Of a stretch of 64,000 bases of DNA, positions 55,627-64,000 are shown in pieces. The notes beneath the pieces were generated by a model that did no database searches, was not told the origin of the DNA, and saw only the letters and a list, made by a program, of their open reading frames with translations. A program made the position numbers and the translations under genes. The stretch comes from Pedobacter rhodius. GTDB taxonomy: Bacteria; Bacteroidota; Bacteroidia; Sphingobacteriales; Sphingobacteriaceae. Where the stretch lies: the NCBI RefSeq assembly GCF_027213645.1, contig NZ_JAPWGL010000001.1, positions 248,001-312,000 of the forward strand. Reading direction: 5' to 3'. The first letter of the stretch is position 1; each line of letters begins with the position of its first letter.

Positions 55627-56790
55627 ATGCAGCCAAACATGACAGAAGAACAATATCTTTTACTTTGTGAGAAATACTTTAGGGGGGAATGTAGCCCTGA
55701 AGAATTGGCTAAGATAGCTTCCTATCAAAAAAGGCAGGGACTAAATAACATTTCTTTTGAGCAGCAAAATCAGGCTGAAGTACGTGACGCGTTGTTTAAT
55801 CGTGTGCATGACAGCATAGCGCAAAATGTATCTAAGCCTGTTTGGTTTCGTTCGGCTGCATTTAAGGTGGCTGCTTCACTGGCGGCTGCATTAATTGTTT
55901 TTTTTTATTTCGCAATCAGGCCTGCAAAGGATAAAGTTAAGCCGGCAGTAGCTAAAGTTATTAAAAATCAAATTAACGATATTCCTCCAGGTTCGGCAAA
56001 TGCCATATTAACGCTGGCCAATGGAAAAAGCATTAAGCTGAACGATCAGCAAAATGGGTTAATCAGCCAGCAGGAACATGCTGCAATCTCCAAATCGGGA
56101 ACGGGAATTATACTCACCGCAAAGAATACTGATGCTAATGAAAGTAATTTAGCATTTAACAAAATTTCGGTTCCAAGGGCAGGGAAATATAATATTACAT
56201 TATCTGACGGAACAAAAATCTGGCTGAATGCAAGTTCATCACTTAGTTTCCCGACGGTGTTTTCTGGTCAGGAACGTAAAGTAAGGTTAACAGGTGAAGC
56301 TTACTTTGAAGTAGCGAAAAATAAAAAGATGCCCTTTATTATTGATGTGAATGGCAAACAAGAGGTTGAAGTACTCGGAACACATTTTAACATCACGGCT
56401 TTTGACGACGATAAGGATATCACAACAGCACTTCTTGAAGGATCCGTACGGGTGCACGCTAAAACGAAGCAGGTACTTATTAAACCGGGAGAAATGGTTG
56501 TTAACAATCTTAAAGATAATTTAAGCATTAGGAAGGCCGATCTGGATGAAATTATGGCCTGGAAGAACGATATGTTTGTGTTCAGTAATGAGAACATTAC
56601 TTCGGTTATGAAAAAAATAGCCAGGTGGTACGATGTTGAAGTTTCTTATAAAGGAGATATGGCCAATATGAATATTGATGGTAACTATTCGCGTGCTAAA
56701 GGACTTAAAAGTTTGCTCAAAAATATTGAATTATTAGATAAAGTTGATTTTCAAGTCAAGGAAAGGAGGGTTACCGTTATCGCAAAATAA
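55627..56790 (+). CDS. FecR-family anti-sigma factor
   Basis: A 387-residue inner-membrane anti-sigma factor. The cytoplasmic N-terminus of about 80 residues is followed by a membrane segment at about 79-98 (VAASLAAALIVFFYFAI), a periplasmic FecR domain (YNITLSDGTKIWLNASSSLS, RKVRLTGEAYFEVAKNKKMP, GTHFNITAF) and a C-terminal DUF4974/STN-like domain (MKKIARWYDVEVSYKGDM). It senses the SusC-type receptor's N-terminal domain and controls the divergent sigma factor. It is 115 bp upstream of susC. Confidence 0.93.
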   Translation: MQPNMTEEQYLLLCEKYFRGECSPEELAKIASYQKRQGLNNISFEQQNQAEVRDALFNRVHDSIAQNVSKPVWFRSAAFKVAASLAAALIVFFYFAIRPAKDKVKPAVAKVIKNQINDIPPGSANAILTLANGKSIKLNDQQNGLISQQEHAAISKSGTGIILTAKNTDANESNLAFNKISVPRAGKYNITLSDGTKIWLNASSSLSFPTVFSGQERKVRLTGEAYFEVAKNKKMPFIIDVNGKQEVEVLGTHFNITAFDDDKDITTALLEGSVRVHAKTKQVLIKPGEMVVNNLKDNLSIRKADLDEIMAWKNDMFVFSNENITSVMKKIARWYDVEVSYKGDMANMNIDGNYSRAKGLKSLLKNIELLDKVDFQVKERRVTVIAK

Positions 56791-56905
56791 ATACTTAAAA
56801 AAGCCAAAACCGGAAGTGTTGAGACCACCTCCGGAATTGATAGTCATATAGACTACATGGATTAAAACAATCATTTCCAAACAATAACTATTAAATCCTA
56901 ACCAA

Positions 56906-59900
56906 ATGTATAAAAATTTTACTGCACTTAAGAGTGGGGACACGCCATGCTATAGGCGAAAAATCCATTTAATTATGAAACTCACGACCATACTGATTCT
57001 ATCATTGTTTTTCCAGGTTCGTGCATCAACTTTCGCTCAAAAGGTAACTATTGACGTAAAGAATGTACCTGTAAAAGAAGTGCTGAATCAGCTGACGAAA
57101 CAAACAGGATATAATTTTATTTGCGATGCTGCGGTAATGCGTAATACTGCGCCCGTTACGATAAAGTTAAGGGATGCCGCATTACAGAAAGTACTCGATG
57201 CCTGTTTTAATGAGCAATCGGTTGAACTGATATATGGAGATGATGCCACAATTGTAATTAAGAAAAAAAGCAGATCAGAATTAATTCTTCCGCAGCAGGT
57301 AAGTATAAGCGGTGTTGTAACCGACGCGAAAGGCACAACAATGCCGGGCGTTAGTATACTTGTAAAGGGTACTAAAACCGGTACCACAACAGATGTTAAT
57401 GGCGCTTATGTAATTAAAGTGCCTGCTGATAATAATATCCTTGTTTTTTCTTCTATAGGTTATGTAAGCCAGGAAGTTTCAATTTCCGGAAGAACAGTTA
57501 TCAATGTTTCACTGGTGGAAGTGCCACAATCATTGGGCGATGTTGTTGTGGTGGGTTATGGTTCGCAATCACGAACCACGGTAACCTCTTCTATTACCAA
57601 AGTTGAAGGGAAAAATATAGGCAACCAGCCGGTAAGTACGCCGGGTGAGGCTTTGGCGGGTCTGGCAGCCGGCGTGCAGGTTCAATCCGATCAGGGTGGA
57701 AAACCAGGTGCGGCGCCAACCATCAGAATTCGTGGGGTAAGTTCTTTGAGTTCATCGAATGATCCCTTATATGTAGTGGATGGTTATCCACTTGAAACTG
57801 CAGCAAATTTTAATTTGATTAACCCAAGTGATATCGAATCTATCGAGGTTTTGAAAGATGCGGCTTCTGCTGCGATTTATGGTTCAAGAGCAGCTAACGG
57901 AGTTGTATTAGTGACAACCAAAAGAGGTAAAGCCGGGAAAACTGTATTTTCTGTTTCGGCCTATACCGGTATACAGGAAGTAGACCGGTACATTGATGTG
58001 CTGTCAAAAGAGCAATATGTGCAACAGGTAAAAGCACTTAGCCGTATTAAAAACTTGCAATACCCGGCTATTTTAGACGGCGATATTTCTAATTTACCTG
58101 ATGTAAACTGGCAAAAAGAAATTTTTAGAACGGCACCCATCAGAAGTTTTGAATTTAATGCGGCTGGTGGTAGTGAAAAAGTGCGTTTCAGTGCATCTGC
58201 AGGCATTTTTAAACAAAAAGGCGTGTTAATCGGCACAGAATATACCCGTTACAATACCCGTTTAAATCTTGATGCAGACATTGTTAAAAACGTCAAATTC
58301 GGATTTTCAATTTCTCCGTCATATTCCGAACAGTACCGGCAACCGTCGTCTGGTCAGGCCAGTGGTGCAGGGGCAAATCCAAATGATTATATTATCGGCG
58401 TGCCCGGACTGGTTGCTGATTTGAATCTGCCAAGTCCGTTAAATCAGGCCCTGACCTTTCAGCCTATTGTACCTGTATATCGTGCCAATGGCGATTTTGC
58501 TCAGCCTTATGATCGTGACCTGAACTACAACCTTTCGCCAACAGCGGTATTTTCTGCATCTAATTTTTATAATCCGGTAGGTATTTTAAGCTTATCGATT
58601 AACCGATCAAGAGCTTTTAGAACCTTAAGTAATGCCTTTTTAGAATATGCACCAATAGAAGGCTTAAAACTAAAAACATATATTGGCGCAACTTTAGAAA
58701 ATGAGCAGGTACATGGTTACATTCCAGGTTCAATGGCTTATAGTTCTGCACCTACTGCATCTAATTCCAGTCCGCAGTTAGCCGGTATTTTCGCTTCGGA
58801 TAATGTGCGGAACAGTTTTGACTGGGTTTGGGAAAATACGGCAACTTATGATAAACAGATCGGAAAACATCATTTTAATCTGTTAGGCTTGTTCTCTGCG
58901 CAGAAATATGAATCACAAATCAATTACACGGCAGGCCTACCCGGAACGTTTATTACCACATCCGTTCAAAGTCCTTTAGCTTCTCCAAATACGGTAGGTA
59001 CCGAACTTTTTGACGCCAACACTTTCGTTTCTTATGCGGGTAGATTTACTTATGATTATAATAAGAAATACTTATTTACTGCTGCGGTACGTCAGGATGG
59101 TTCTTCCCGCTTCGGATTAAACAATAAATTTGCGGTTTTTCCTTCATTCTCATTAGGATGGCGTTTAACGGAAGAGCCATTTATAAAAGAAACATTATCA
59201 AAAATTGGTGTCAATGAATTTAAACTGAGGGGCGGTTACGGCCGTACCGGAAATGCGAATATCGGAAGTTTTACCTACGTCAATTCAATTGCCCTAAACC
59301 GGAATTATGCATCGGGTAATACCAGAATTTTTGGTACGCAGCAAACTGGTTTTGCTAATCCTGATTTAACCTGGGAAAAGAATGATCAAACCAGTATCGG
59401 TACAGACATCGGGCTATTGCAAAACAAAATCGTGCTAACTTTCGATTACTTTGTAAGAAACTCGAATGGCATGCTGCTGAATAAAGCACTACCGCTTGAT
59501 GTAGGGTATACAACATCCTACCAGGCTAACTTAGGTAAATTACAAAATAAAGGCTTTGAGTTTACCGCCAACACTAATTTTAAGTTTGGCAAATTAATCT
59601 GGAATACGAATGCCAACTTTTCTACCTATAAAACCAAAGTACTGGATTTAGGTGGGCCTAGCGCTTTGCCGGCTGTACAAGCCATTAATGGCTGGAACAA
59701 TGTTTATCAGGTAAAAGTTGGTCAGCCTTTGGGTATTATGTATGGTTATGAAATTGCAGGTGTATTCAGGAATGCAAATGATTTGGCTAATAATCCTAAA
59801 GTTACTTCCGGTAATAATATTGGCGATTACATGATTAAAGATCAAAACGGCGATGGTAAAATCGATGTAAACGATGTAACCGCGTTAGGGCATGGTTTGC

Positions 59901-60409
59901 CTGACTTTACTTATGGACTAACAAATACTTTTCAATACGAAAATTTTGATTTGAGCATTTTGCTTCAGGGTGTTCAAGGTGTAAACATCATTAATGGAAA
60001 TAACAGGCAAACGATAACAGGCAACAATAATCAAAATTCACTAAGTAAATATTTCAATAACTATTTTGATCCCGCAAATCCAACACGGGATGTTACGTAT
60101 GCAAGTCCGATTGCTACGGGTGCGCTTCCGGGTCCTGCACTTTCCAGTTTAAGCGTTGAAAATGGTTCTTATCTGCGTGTCAGAAATATTACTTTGGGTT
60201 ATCGGTTAAGTGAAAATGTGTTACATAAAGTTTCATTAAAATCAGCCAGACTTTATGTAACCGCTCAGAACCCGTTTCTAATCACCAAATATTCAGGTTA
60301 CAACCCCGAAGCAAATATTATGGGCGGTTCTCCTATCACACCAGGCGTGGATCAGGGAACTTATCCTACGGCCCGCACCATCATCGTAGGTATTAATTTT
60401 GGATTTTAA
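56906..60409 (+). CDS. SusC/RagA-family TonB-linked outer-membrane protein with STN domain
   Basis: A 1167-residue SusC-like transporter. The N-terminus has a signal peptide ending near STFAQ, then an STN domain (residues about 47-120, VTIDVKNVPVKEVLNQLTKQ) that transmits signals to FecR, a carboxypeptidase-regulatory-like domain (SGVVTDAKGTTMPGVSILVK), the plug (DVVVVGYGSQSRTTVTSSIT, IRIRGVSSLSSSNDPLYVVD) and a beta-barrel ending in TIIVGINFGF. It imports an oligomeric substrate, unknown here. A start at 56975 is possible, but the longer N-terminus is common in this group. It overlaps the raw frame of the SusD gene by 11 bp. Confidence 0.95.
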   Translation: MYKNFTALKSGDTPCYRRKIHLIMKLTTILILSLFFQVRASTFAQKVTIDVKNVPVKEVLNQLTKQTGYNFICDAAVMRNTAPVTIKLRDAALQKVLDACFNEQSVELIYGDDATIVIKKKSRSELILPQQVSISGVVTDAKGTTMPGVSILVKGTKTGTTTDVNGAYVIKVPADNNILVFSSIGYVSQEVSISGRTVINVSLVEVPQSLGDVVVVGYGSQSRTTVTSSITKVEGKNIGNQPVSTPGEALAGLAAGVQVQSDQGGKPGAAPTIRIRGVSSLSSSNDPLYVVDGYPLETAANFNLINPSDIESIEVLKDAASAAIYGSRAANGVVLVTTKRGKAGKTVFSVSAYTGIQEVDRYIDVLSKEQYVQQVKALSRIKNLQYPAILDGDISNLPDVNWQKEIFRTAPIRSFEFNAAGGSEKVRFSASAGIFKQKGVLIGTEYTRYNTRLNLDADIVKNVKFGFSISPSYSEQYRQPSSGQASGAGANPNDYIIGVPGLVADLNLPSPLNQALTFQPIVPVYRANGDFAQPYDRDLNYNLSPTAVFSASNFYNPVGILSLSINRSRAFRTLSNAFLEYAPIEGLKLKTYIGATLENEQVHGYIPGSMAYSSAPTASNSSPQLAGIFASDNVRNSFDWVWENTATYDKQIGKHHFNLLGLFSAQKYESQINYTAGLPGTFITTSVQSPLASPNTVGTELFDANTFVSYAGRFTYDYNKKYLFTAAVRQDGSSRFGLNNKFAVFPSFSLGWRLTEEPFIKETLSKIGVNEFKLRGGYGRTGNANIGSFTYVNSIALNRNYASGNTRIFGTQQTGFANPDLTWEKNDQTSIGTDIGLLQNKIVLTFDYFVRNSNGMLLNKALPLDVGYTTSYQANLGKLQNKGFEFTANTNFKFGKLIWNTNANFSTYKTKVLDLGGPSALPAVQAINGWNNVYQVKVGQPLGIMYGYEIAGVFRNANDLANNPKVTSGNNIGDYMIKDQNGDGKIDVNDVTALGHGLPDFTYGLTNTFQYENFDLSILLQGVQGVNIINGNNRQTITGNNNQNSLSKYFNNYFDPANPTRDVTYASPIATGALPGPALSSLSVENGSYLRVRNITLGYRLSENVLHKVSLKSARLYVTAQNPFLITKYSGYNPEANIMGGSPITPGVDQGTYPTARTIIVGINFGF

Positions 60410-60428
60410 CAGCGCTAACACAAAGAAC

Positions 60429-61862
60429 ATGAAAACAAAAAAAATAATTATATGTGGTGTATCCATGCTGATGTTAAGTCTGGCTATTACTTCCTGTAAA
60501 AAATCTTTTGTCGAAATCACGCCAAAGGGTATTATACCGGTTAACACATTTTACAACACCGAGATAGATATTAAATCCGCCTTAACCGGCGCATACAGTA
60601 GTCTTCGGCCAATTTATAATGAGCAGTATGGCTTTGGGGAGCTTCCTTCGGATAATGCCCAGACATACGGGGAAAGCGAAGTGTTATACGGCGAACAGGA
60701 TAAATTAACATGGACAGCTGTATCTACCAATTTACAGAATGCCTGGGCAAGGTTCTATGCCACTATCGCTTATTCGAATATTGTACTCGATCATGTAAAT
60801 ACGCCGGTAATGACTACCGCTAATCGTAACGGTTATATTGGCCAGGCAAAATTTATCAGGGCCCTGATGTATTTTAACTTGGTAAGAATGTATGGCGGTG
60901 TGCCACTTGTTTTAAATGAAATTACCTCTGAAACACAAGCTTACACATACAACAGGGCATCAGATCAGGAGGTGTATGCGCAGATTGAAAAAGACTTAAC
61001 TGAAGCTGCTGCAGTATTGCCGGCCAGTTATAGCGGATCTGATATTGGTCGTGCAACCAGTATTGCAGCCAATGCACTTCTTGGGAAAGTATTGATGTTT
61101 CAGAAAAAGTTTACGCAGGCAGAGTCGGTTTTGGCCGGTGTTGCAGCAACAGCAGGTACTTTGCTCCCATATGATCAGGTTTTTGGACTCGGAAAGGATA
61201 ATAACAGGGATATTATTTTCGCTGTGCAATATCTGGGTGGTGGTTTTGGGGAGGGGAATACCTTTGCCAGAAGCTTTGTTCCGCAACCATCAGGTACAAC
61301 AATTACGGCTGTAACCGGTAACAGTAATAACAGTGGCACAAAGGATTTATATGATACTTTTGAACCCGGAGACAATCGTTTAAATACCGCAATTGGGATT
61401 TACAGTGCGGGTACTTTAGTGTATTACTACGCGAAAAAGTTTGTTTATCAGAGTGTTGGCGCCAACAGTGAGGGAGATAATGACTGGCCTGTTCTTCGTT
61501 ATGCTGATGTTATTTTACTTTATGCAGAGGCATTAAATGAAAATGGAAAAACACCAGAAGCACTAATACAGCTTAATCTTGTGCGTACCAGATCTAATCT
61601 TGCTCCAAAACTTGGCCTATCACAAACCGATGCACGCACAACAATTTACCACGAGCGGAGGGTAGAGCTTTGTTTTGAAGGCGAGCGCTGGTTTGATTTG
61701 AACAGGTGGGGAATTATGGTCGCTACAATGCAAGCACATAAAATCAATTATCCCTCGGTTAACGGGCAAATTGGAAATGTAGTGAGTACTTTGGCGTTAT
61801 ACCCAATCCCAAATCGCGAAAGGCAGTTAAATCCTAAATTAACGCAAAATCCGGGGTACTGA
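60429..61862 (+). CDS. SusD/RagB-family nutrient-binding outer-membrane lipoprotein
   Basis: A 477-residue lipoprotein with lipobox AITSCK. The SusD pattern is clear: FVEITPKGIIPVNTFYNTEI, an N-terminal TPR-like helical region (AQTYGESEVLYGEQDKLTWT, YIGQAKFIRALMYFNLVRMY), GGVPLVLNEI, and the C-terminal WPVLRYADVILLYAEALNEN, IYHERRVELCFEGERWFDLN and QLNPKLTQNPGY. It binds substrate on the cell surface for the SusC partner. I chose ATG 60429 because the signal peptide begins there. No glycoside hydrolase follows, so the substrate cannot be guessed. Confidence 0.95.
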   Translation: MKTKKIIICGVSMLMLSLAITSCKKSFVEITPKGIIPVNTFYNTEIDIKSALTGAYSSLRPIYNEQYGFGELPSDNAQTYGESEVLYGEQDKLTWTAVSTNLQNAWARFYATIAYSNIVLDHVNTPVMTTANRNGYIGQAKFIRALMYFNLVRMYGGVPLVLNEITSETQAYTYNRASDQEVYAQIEKDLTEAAAVLPASYSGSDIGRATSIAANALLGKVLMFQKKFTQAESVLAGVAATAGTLLPYDQVFGLGKDNNRDIIFAVQYLGGGFGEGNTFARSFVPQPSGTTITAVTGNSNNSGTKDLYDTFEPGDNRLNTAIGIYSAGTLVYYYAKKFVYQSVGANSEGDNDWPVLRYADVILLYAEALNENGKTPEALIQLNLVRTRSNLAPKLGLSQTDARTTIYHERRVELCFEGERWFDLNRWGIMVATMQAHKINYPSVNGQIGNVVSTLALYPIPNRERQLNPKLTQNPGY

Positions 61863-61872
61863 TAATATTAAA

Positions 61873-61986
61873 CCACCTAAGACACCTTAGAATAGCTATG
61901 GCCTGAATACAAAATTTAATATGTTATCAATAAATCATTTTGTTAATATTTAGCTAAGGTAATCCTAGGTGTCTAAGGTGGTTTTT
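61873..61986 (+). terminator. Long-looped inverted repeat after susD
   Basis: CCACCTAAGACACCTTAG (61873-61890) faces CTAGGTGTCTAAGGTGG (61965-61981) with one mismatch and one unpaired base, then TTTTT. A 74-nt loop is unusual, so it may be a terminator or a dispersed repeat. Confidence 0.6.
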
Positions 61987-62078
61987 GTATACCTGCGCAT
62001 GATAGTGTTTAAGTTGTTTAGGTTTGTGCTTTTGTCTCTTAGCTGAATATCTTTACGCATCTTTTTTTTAATTAAAGG

Positions 62079-62109
62079 TTTGATTTTAAGAAATATATTG
62101 TTACTTTTG
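62079..62109 (+). promoter_or_regulatory. Bacteroidota-type -33/-7 promoter for the rpsF operon
   Basis: TTTG (62079-62082), a 19-bp spacer and TACTTTTG (62102-62109) match the phylum consensus TTTG / TAnnTTTG. Transcription would start near 62113. The following ATCCC (62111-62115) and GGGAT (62129-62133) could form a small leader hairpin holding a CCG, reminiscent of the S6:S18 binding motif; that part is weak. Confidence 0.75.
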
Positions 62110-62156
62110 CATCCCCGTAATATACCTCGGGATAAAAAAAATAAATTTATATAACA

Positions 62157-62513
62157 ATGAATCAGTACGAAACTGTTATCGTTCTAACCCCGTTGTTATC
62201 AGAAGAAGTTGCGAAAGAGGCATTAGCTAAATTCAAATCTATTCTTACTGATGGCGGTGCCGAAATTGTCCATGAAGACAATTGGGGTTTGAGAAAATTA
62301 GCGTATCCGATCGCTAAAAAATCTAACGGATTTTTCAATTTGACCGAGTATAGTGCTCCGGGCGACTTGATTGCTAAATTAGAATTACAATTAAAACGTG
62401 ATGAGCGTGTGCTTCGTTTTTTAACCATTAGGTTAGATAAACATGCAGTTGCTTATAACGCTAAAAAACGCAGCGGTGCGTTCAACAAAAAAACTAAGGA
62501 GGTTGCAGCGTAA
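62157..62513 (+). CDS. rpsF: 30S ribosomal protein S6
   Basis: A 118-residue protein: [40 protein letters not shown], a [20 protein letters not shown] helix and the basic end. S6 binds 16S rRNA with S18 in the small subunit platform. It is the first gene of rpsF-rpsR-rplI, overlapping rpsR by 1 bp (TAATG). It has the phylum-type promoter upstream. Confidence 0.97.
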   Translation: MNQYETVIVLTPLLSEEVAKEALAKFKSILTDGGAEIVHEDNWGLRKLAYPIAKKSNGFFNLTEYSAPGDLIAKLELQLKRDERVLRFLTIRLDKHAVAYNAKKRSGAFNKKTKEVAA

Positions 62514-62776
62514 TGGCAAGAGAACAAATTCAATACGTTACTGCCCCTAAAGTAGAGGATAACCGTAAAAAATATTGCCGTTTCAGAAAAAACGGTATTA
62601 AATACATTGATTACAAAGACGCAAACTTTTTGTTAAAATTCATTAACGATCAAGGTAAATTATTACCACGCCGTTTAACTGGTACATCGTTAAAATTTCA
62701 ACGTAAAGTGGCTCAGGCTGTTAAACGTGCTCGTCACATCGGTTTGTTACCATTCGTTGCTGACCAATTAAAATAG
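62513..62776 (+). CDS. rpsR: 30S ribosomal protein S18
   Basis: An 87-residue protein with the S18 core: [40 protein letters not shown] and [13 protein letters not shown]. It binds as a heterodimer with S6. AAGGAGG about 10 bp upstream is a clear Shine-Dalgarno, uncommon in this phylum. It is translationally coupled to rpsF and followed by rplI 11 bp later. Confidence 0.97.
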   Translation: MAREQIQYVTAPKVEDNRKKYCRFRKNGIKYIDYKDANFLLKFINDQGKLLPRRLTGTSLKFQRKVAQAVKRARHIGLLPFVADQLK

Positions 62777-62787
62777 GAGGATTTGAT

Positions 62788-63231
62788 ATGGAAATTATTT
62801 TAAAACAAGATATTAAATCATTAGGCGAGAAAGACGATATTGTTACGGTAAAACCAGGTTATGGTCGTAACTATTTAATTCCGCAAGGATTTGCATCTTT
62901 AGCTACTGTTTCTGCAAAGAAAGTTTTAGCGGAGAACTTAAAGCAAGCTGCTTTTAAACAAGATAAAATTAAAAAAGATGCTGAAGGTGTTGCAGAACGT
63001 TTAACTGGTGTTAAACTTTCTATCGGTGCTAAAGCTGGCGAAAGCGGAAAAATATTTGGTGCTGTTAACACTATCCAGATTGCTGAAGCATTAAAAGCGC
63101 AAGGCTTTGATGTAGACCGTCGTCGTATCACATTTGAAACTGAACCTAAATTTGTTGGTGAGTACACTGCTAATTTAAACTTACACAAAGAAGTGAAAGT
63201 TCAGGTTCCTTTTGAAGTTATTGCTGAATAA
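62788..63231 (+). CDS. rplI: 50S ribosomal protein L9
   Basis: A 147-residue protein: MEIILKQDIKSLGEKDDIVT and VKPGYGRNYLIPQGFAS form the N-terminal rRNA-binding domain, then the long connecting helix (about 40-75), and the C-terminal domain with RRRITFETEPKFVGEYTAN. An AGGAGG sits 7 bp before the ATG. It is the last gene of the operon and followed by a strong terminator. Confidence 0.97.
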   Translation: MEIILKQDIKSLGEKDDIVTVKPGYGRNYLIPQGFASLATVSAKKVLAENLKQAAFKQDKIKKDAEGVAERLTGVKLSIGAKAGESGKIFGAVNTIQIAEALKAQGFDVDRRRITFETEPKFVGEYTANLNLHKEVKVQVPFEVIAE

Positions 63232-63248
63232 GCAATTCCTTAAATCAT

Positions 63249-63285
63249 AAAAAAGTCCTTTCAGTTTTCTGAAAGGACTTTTTTT
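63249..63285 (+). terminator. Intrinsic terminator of the rpsF operon
   Basis: AAAAAAGTCCTTTCAG (63249-63264) pairs with CTGAAAGGACTTTTTT (63269-63284), a 16-bp stem with a TTTT loop and U run. It starts 17 bp after the rplI stop. Confidence 0.95.
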
Positions 63286-63290
63286 ATGAT

Positions 63291-63362
63291 GTAAAATGTA
63301 AGATGTGAAATGGATGATGTAAGGTGTAAGATGTAAAATGTAAGATGTGAAATGGATAAGGT
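63291..63362. repeat. Low-complexity ATGTAARATGT repeat
   Basis: Runs of ATGTAAAATGTAAGATGTGA alternate with GGATGATGTAAGGTGT, a degenerate short tandem repeat with a period of about 8-10 bp. No gene is present to 63517; the stretch from about 63400 is AT-rich, with AACAATTAA words repeated. Confidence 0.75.
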
Positions 63363-63517
63363 TATGATAGTCAAAGAACACTATCCAATACTAATAACTC
63401 AGCAATTATGAAACTAGCCAATATGCAATTAAACAATTAAGAAACTAGACAATCTTCAATTTAACAATTAAACAATTTTACATTAACCATCATCCATCTT
63501 CCCTTTTCCATCACTCA

Positions 63518-64000
63518 TCATCCTTTCGGAGTCGTTGGTCTGATTTCCACTTTACTTGGTAAGGTTCTGGCTGGCATCGCGAGTAAATCAACAACTAATT
63601 TACCCATATCTTCGGGTTGTATTTTCCACGCATCGTCTTCCGCATTTGGAGCATGATCATTAAAATGACTGGCAACCGAACCTGGCATTATTGTACTTAC
63701 CTTTACGCCATACTTTCTCAAATCTAACATTACCGATTGTGTAAAGCCGGTTAAGCCAAATTTACTGGCATTATATGCGGAACCACCGGCAAAAAAGTTA
63801 GTGCCTGCTAAGCTTGAAATGGTTATAATTGTCCCTTTAGTTTTCTTGATTTCCTCAACAGACGCCTTTATGCTGTAAAATACACCGGTTAAGTTGGTGT
63901 CAATGATTTCGTTCCAGGATTCGACATTTAATTCGTCAATAGGGGCAAAATGTCCGATTCCGGCATTTGCGATAAGGACATCCAGCTGACCCCATTTTTC
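63518..64000 (-). CDS. Short-chain dehydrogenase/reductase, partial
   Basis: The frame is open from the stop at 63518 to the window edge, so the N-terminus with the glycine-rich NAD(P) motif is outside. Visible are LDVLIANAGIGHFAPIDEL (the NNAG equivalent), the catalytic serine in TIISSL-like TIITISSLAG, the catalytic YNASK, and PGSVASHFNDH. This is the classical SDR fold. Substrate unknown. It converges on rplI. Confidence 0.88.
   Translation of the reverse strand, partial: EKWGQLDVLIANAGIGHFAPIDELNVESWNEIIDTNLTGVFYSIKASVEEIKKTKGTIITISSLAGTNFFAGGSAYNASKFGLTGFTQSVMLDLRKYGVKVSTIMPGSVASHFNDHAPNAEDDAWKIQPEDMGKLVVDLLAMPARTLPSKVEIRPTTPKG

Noticed and set aside
61862..62157. A riboswitch between susD and rpsF
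   Set aside because: Only a long inverted repeat and the -33/-7 promoter are visible; the leader after the promoter is about 45 nt, too short for a known riboswitch class.

Overview
The window looks like chromosome from a Bacteroidota member of the Sphingobacteriaceae, most probably Pedobacter or a close relative. The evidence is a SusC/SusD pair with its own ECF sigma factor and FecR-type anti-sigma factor, a DUF6266 protein of the kind common in Pedobacter, AT-rich coding, mostly absent Shine-Dalgarno sequences, and a -33/-7 promoter (TTTG, 19 nt, TACTTTTG) before rpsF. No tRNA, rRNA, CRISPR array or complete insertion sequence was seen.

Layout. 1-3.6 kb: an Ada-like AraC regulator cut by the window edge, a decaying HepT/MntA toxin-antitoxin pair, 3-methyladenine glycosylase, a GNAT enzyme and two envelope proteins. 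3.8-9.1 kb: a stress block of two divergent YciE-type ferritin-like proteins, a large KatE catalase, an ankyrin protein and a DUF2383 four-helix protein. 9.1-12.6 kb: two arrays of a palindrome-bearing repeat either side of an SDR and a serine hydrolase. 12.6-20.5 kb: an Fe-S (6-4) photolyase, rifampin ADP-ribosyltransferase, an aldo/keto reductase, an HTH-pentapeptide gene split by a stop codon, a DUF5694 protein and a serine hydrolase with a TPR tail.

20.8-37.2 kb is accessory. Single genes or very small operons, nearly all on the minus strand (VOC, SRPBCC, ArsR, M23, DoxX-like, YCII, Crp/Fnr, DUF2711, quinone reductase, possible nucleases), are separated in its second half by six imperfect palindromic elements of 110-140 bp. 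Embedded in it is a plus-strand, translationally coupled four-gene operon (31.4-34.9 kb): winged-helix protein, P-loop ATPase, small helical protein and PIN-domain nuclease. This is the best candidate for an undescribed defence or conflict system. A degraded SymE toxin gene follows it, and two other degraded genes or gene remnants lie nearby.

37.5-54.8 kb is mostly core: SSB, a TonB-dependent receptor with a PQQ-type sugar dehydrogenase, two ankyrin proteins divergent from monomeric isocitrate dehydrogenase, a RAYT transposase carrying a REP-like palindrome inside its own reading frame, dnaX, and an AraC regulator whose stop codon lies in a tandem repeat. 54.9-61.9 kb is an ECF sigma / FecR / SusC (with STN domain) / SusD uptake locus without glycoside hydrolases. 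62.1-63.2 kb is the rpsF-rpsR-rplI operon, followed by a partial SDR.

All family assignments rest on reading motifs and overall resemblance; no database search was run.
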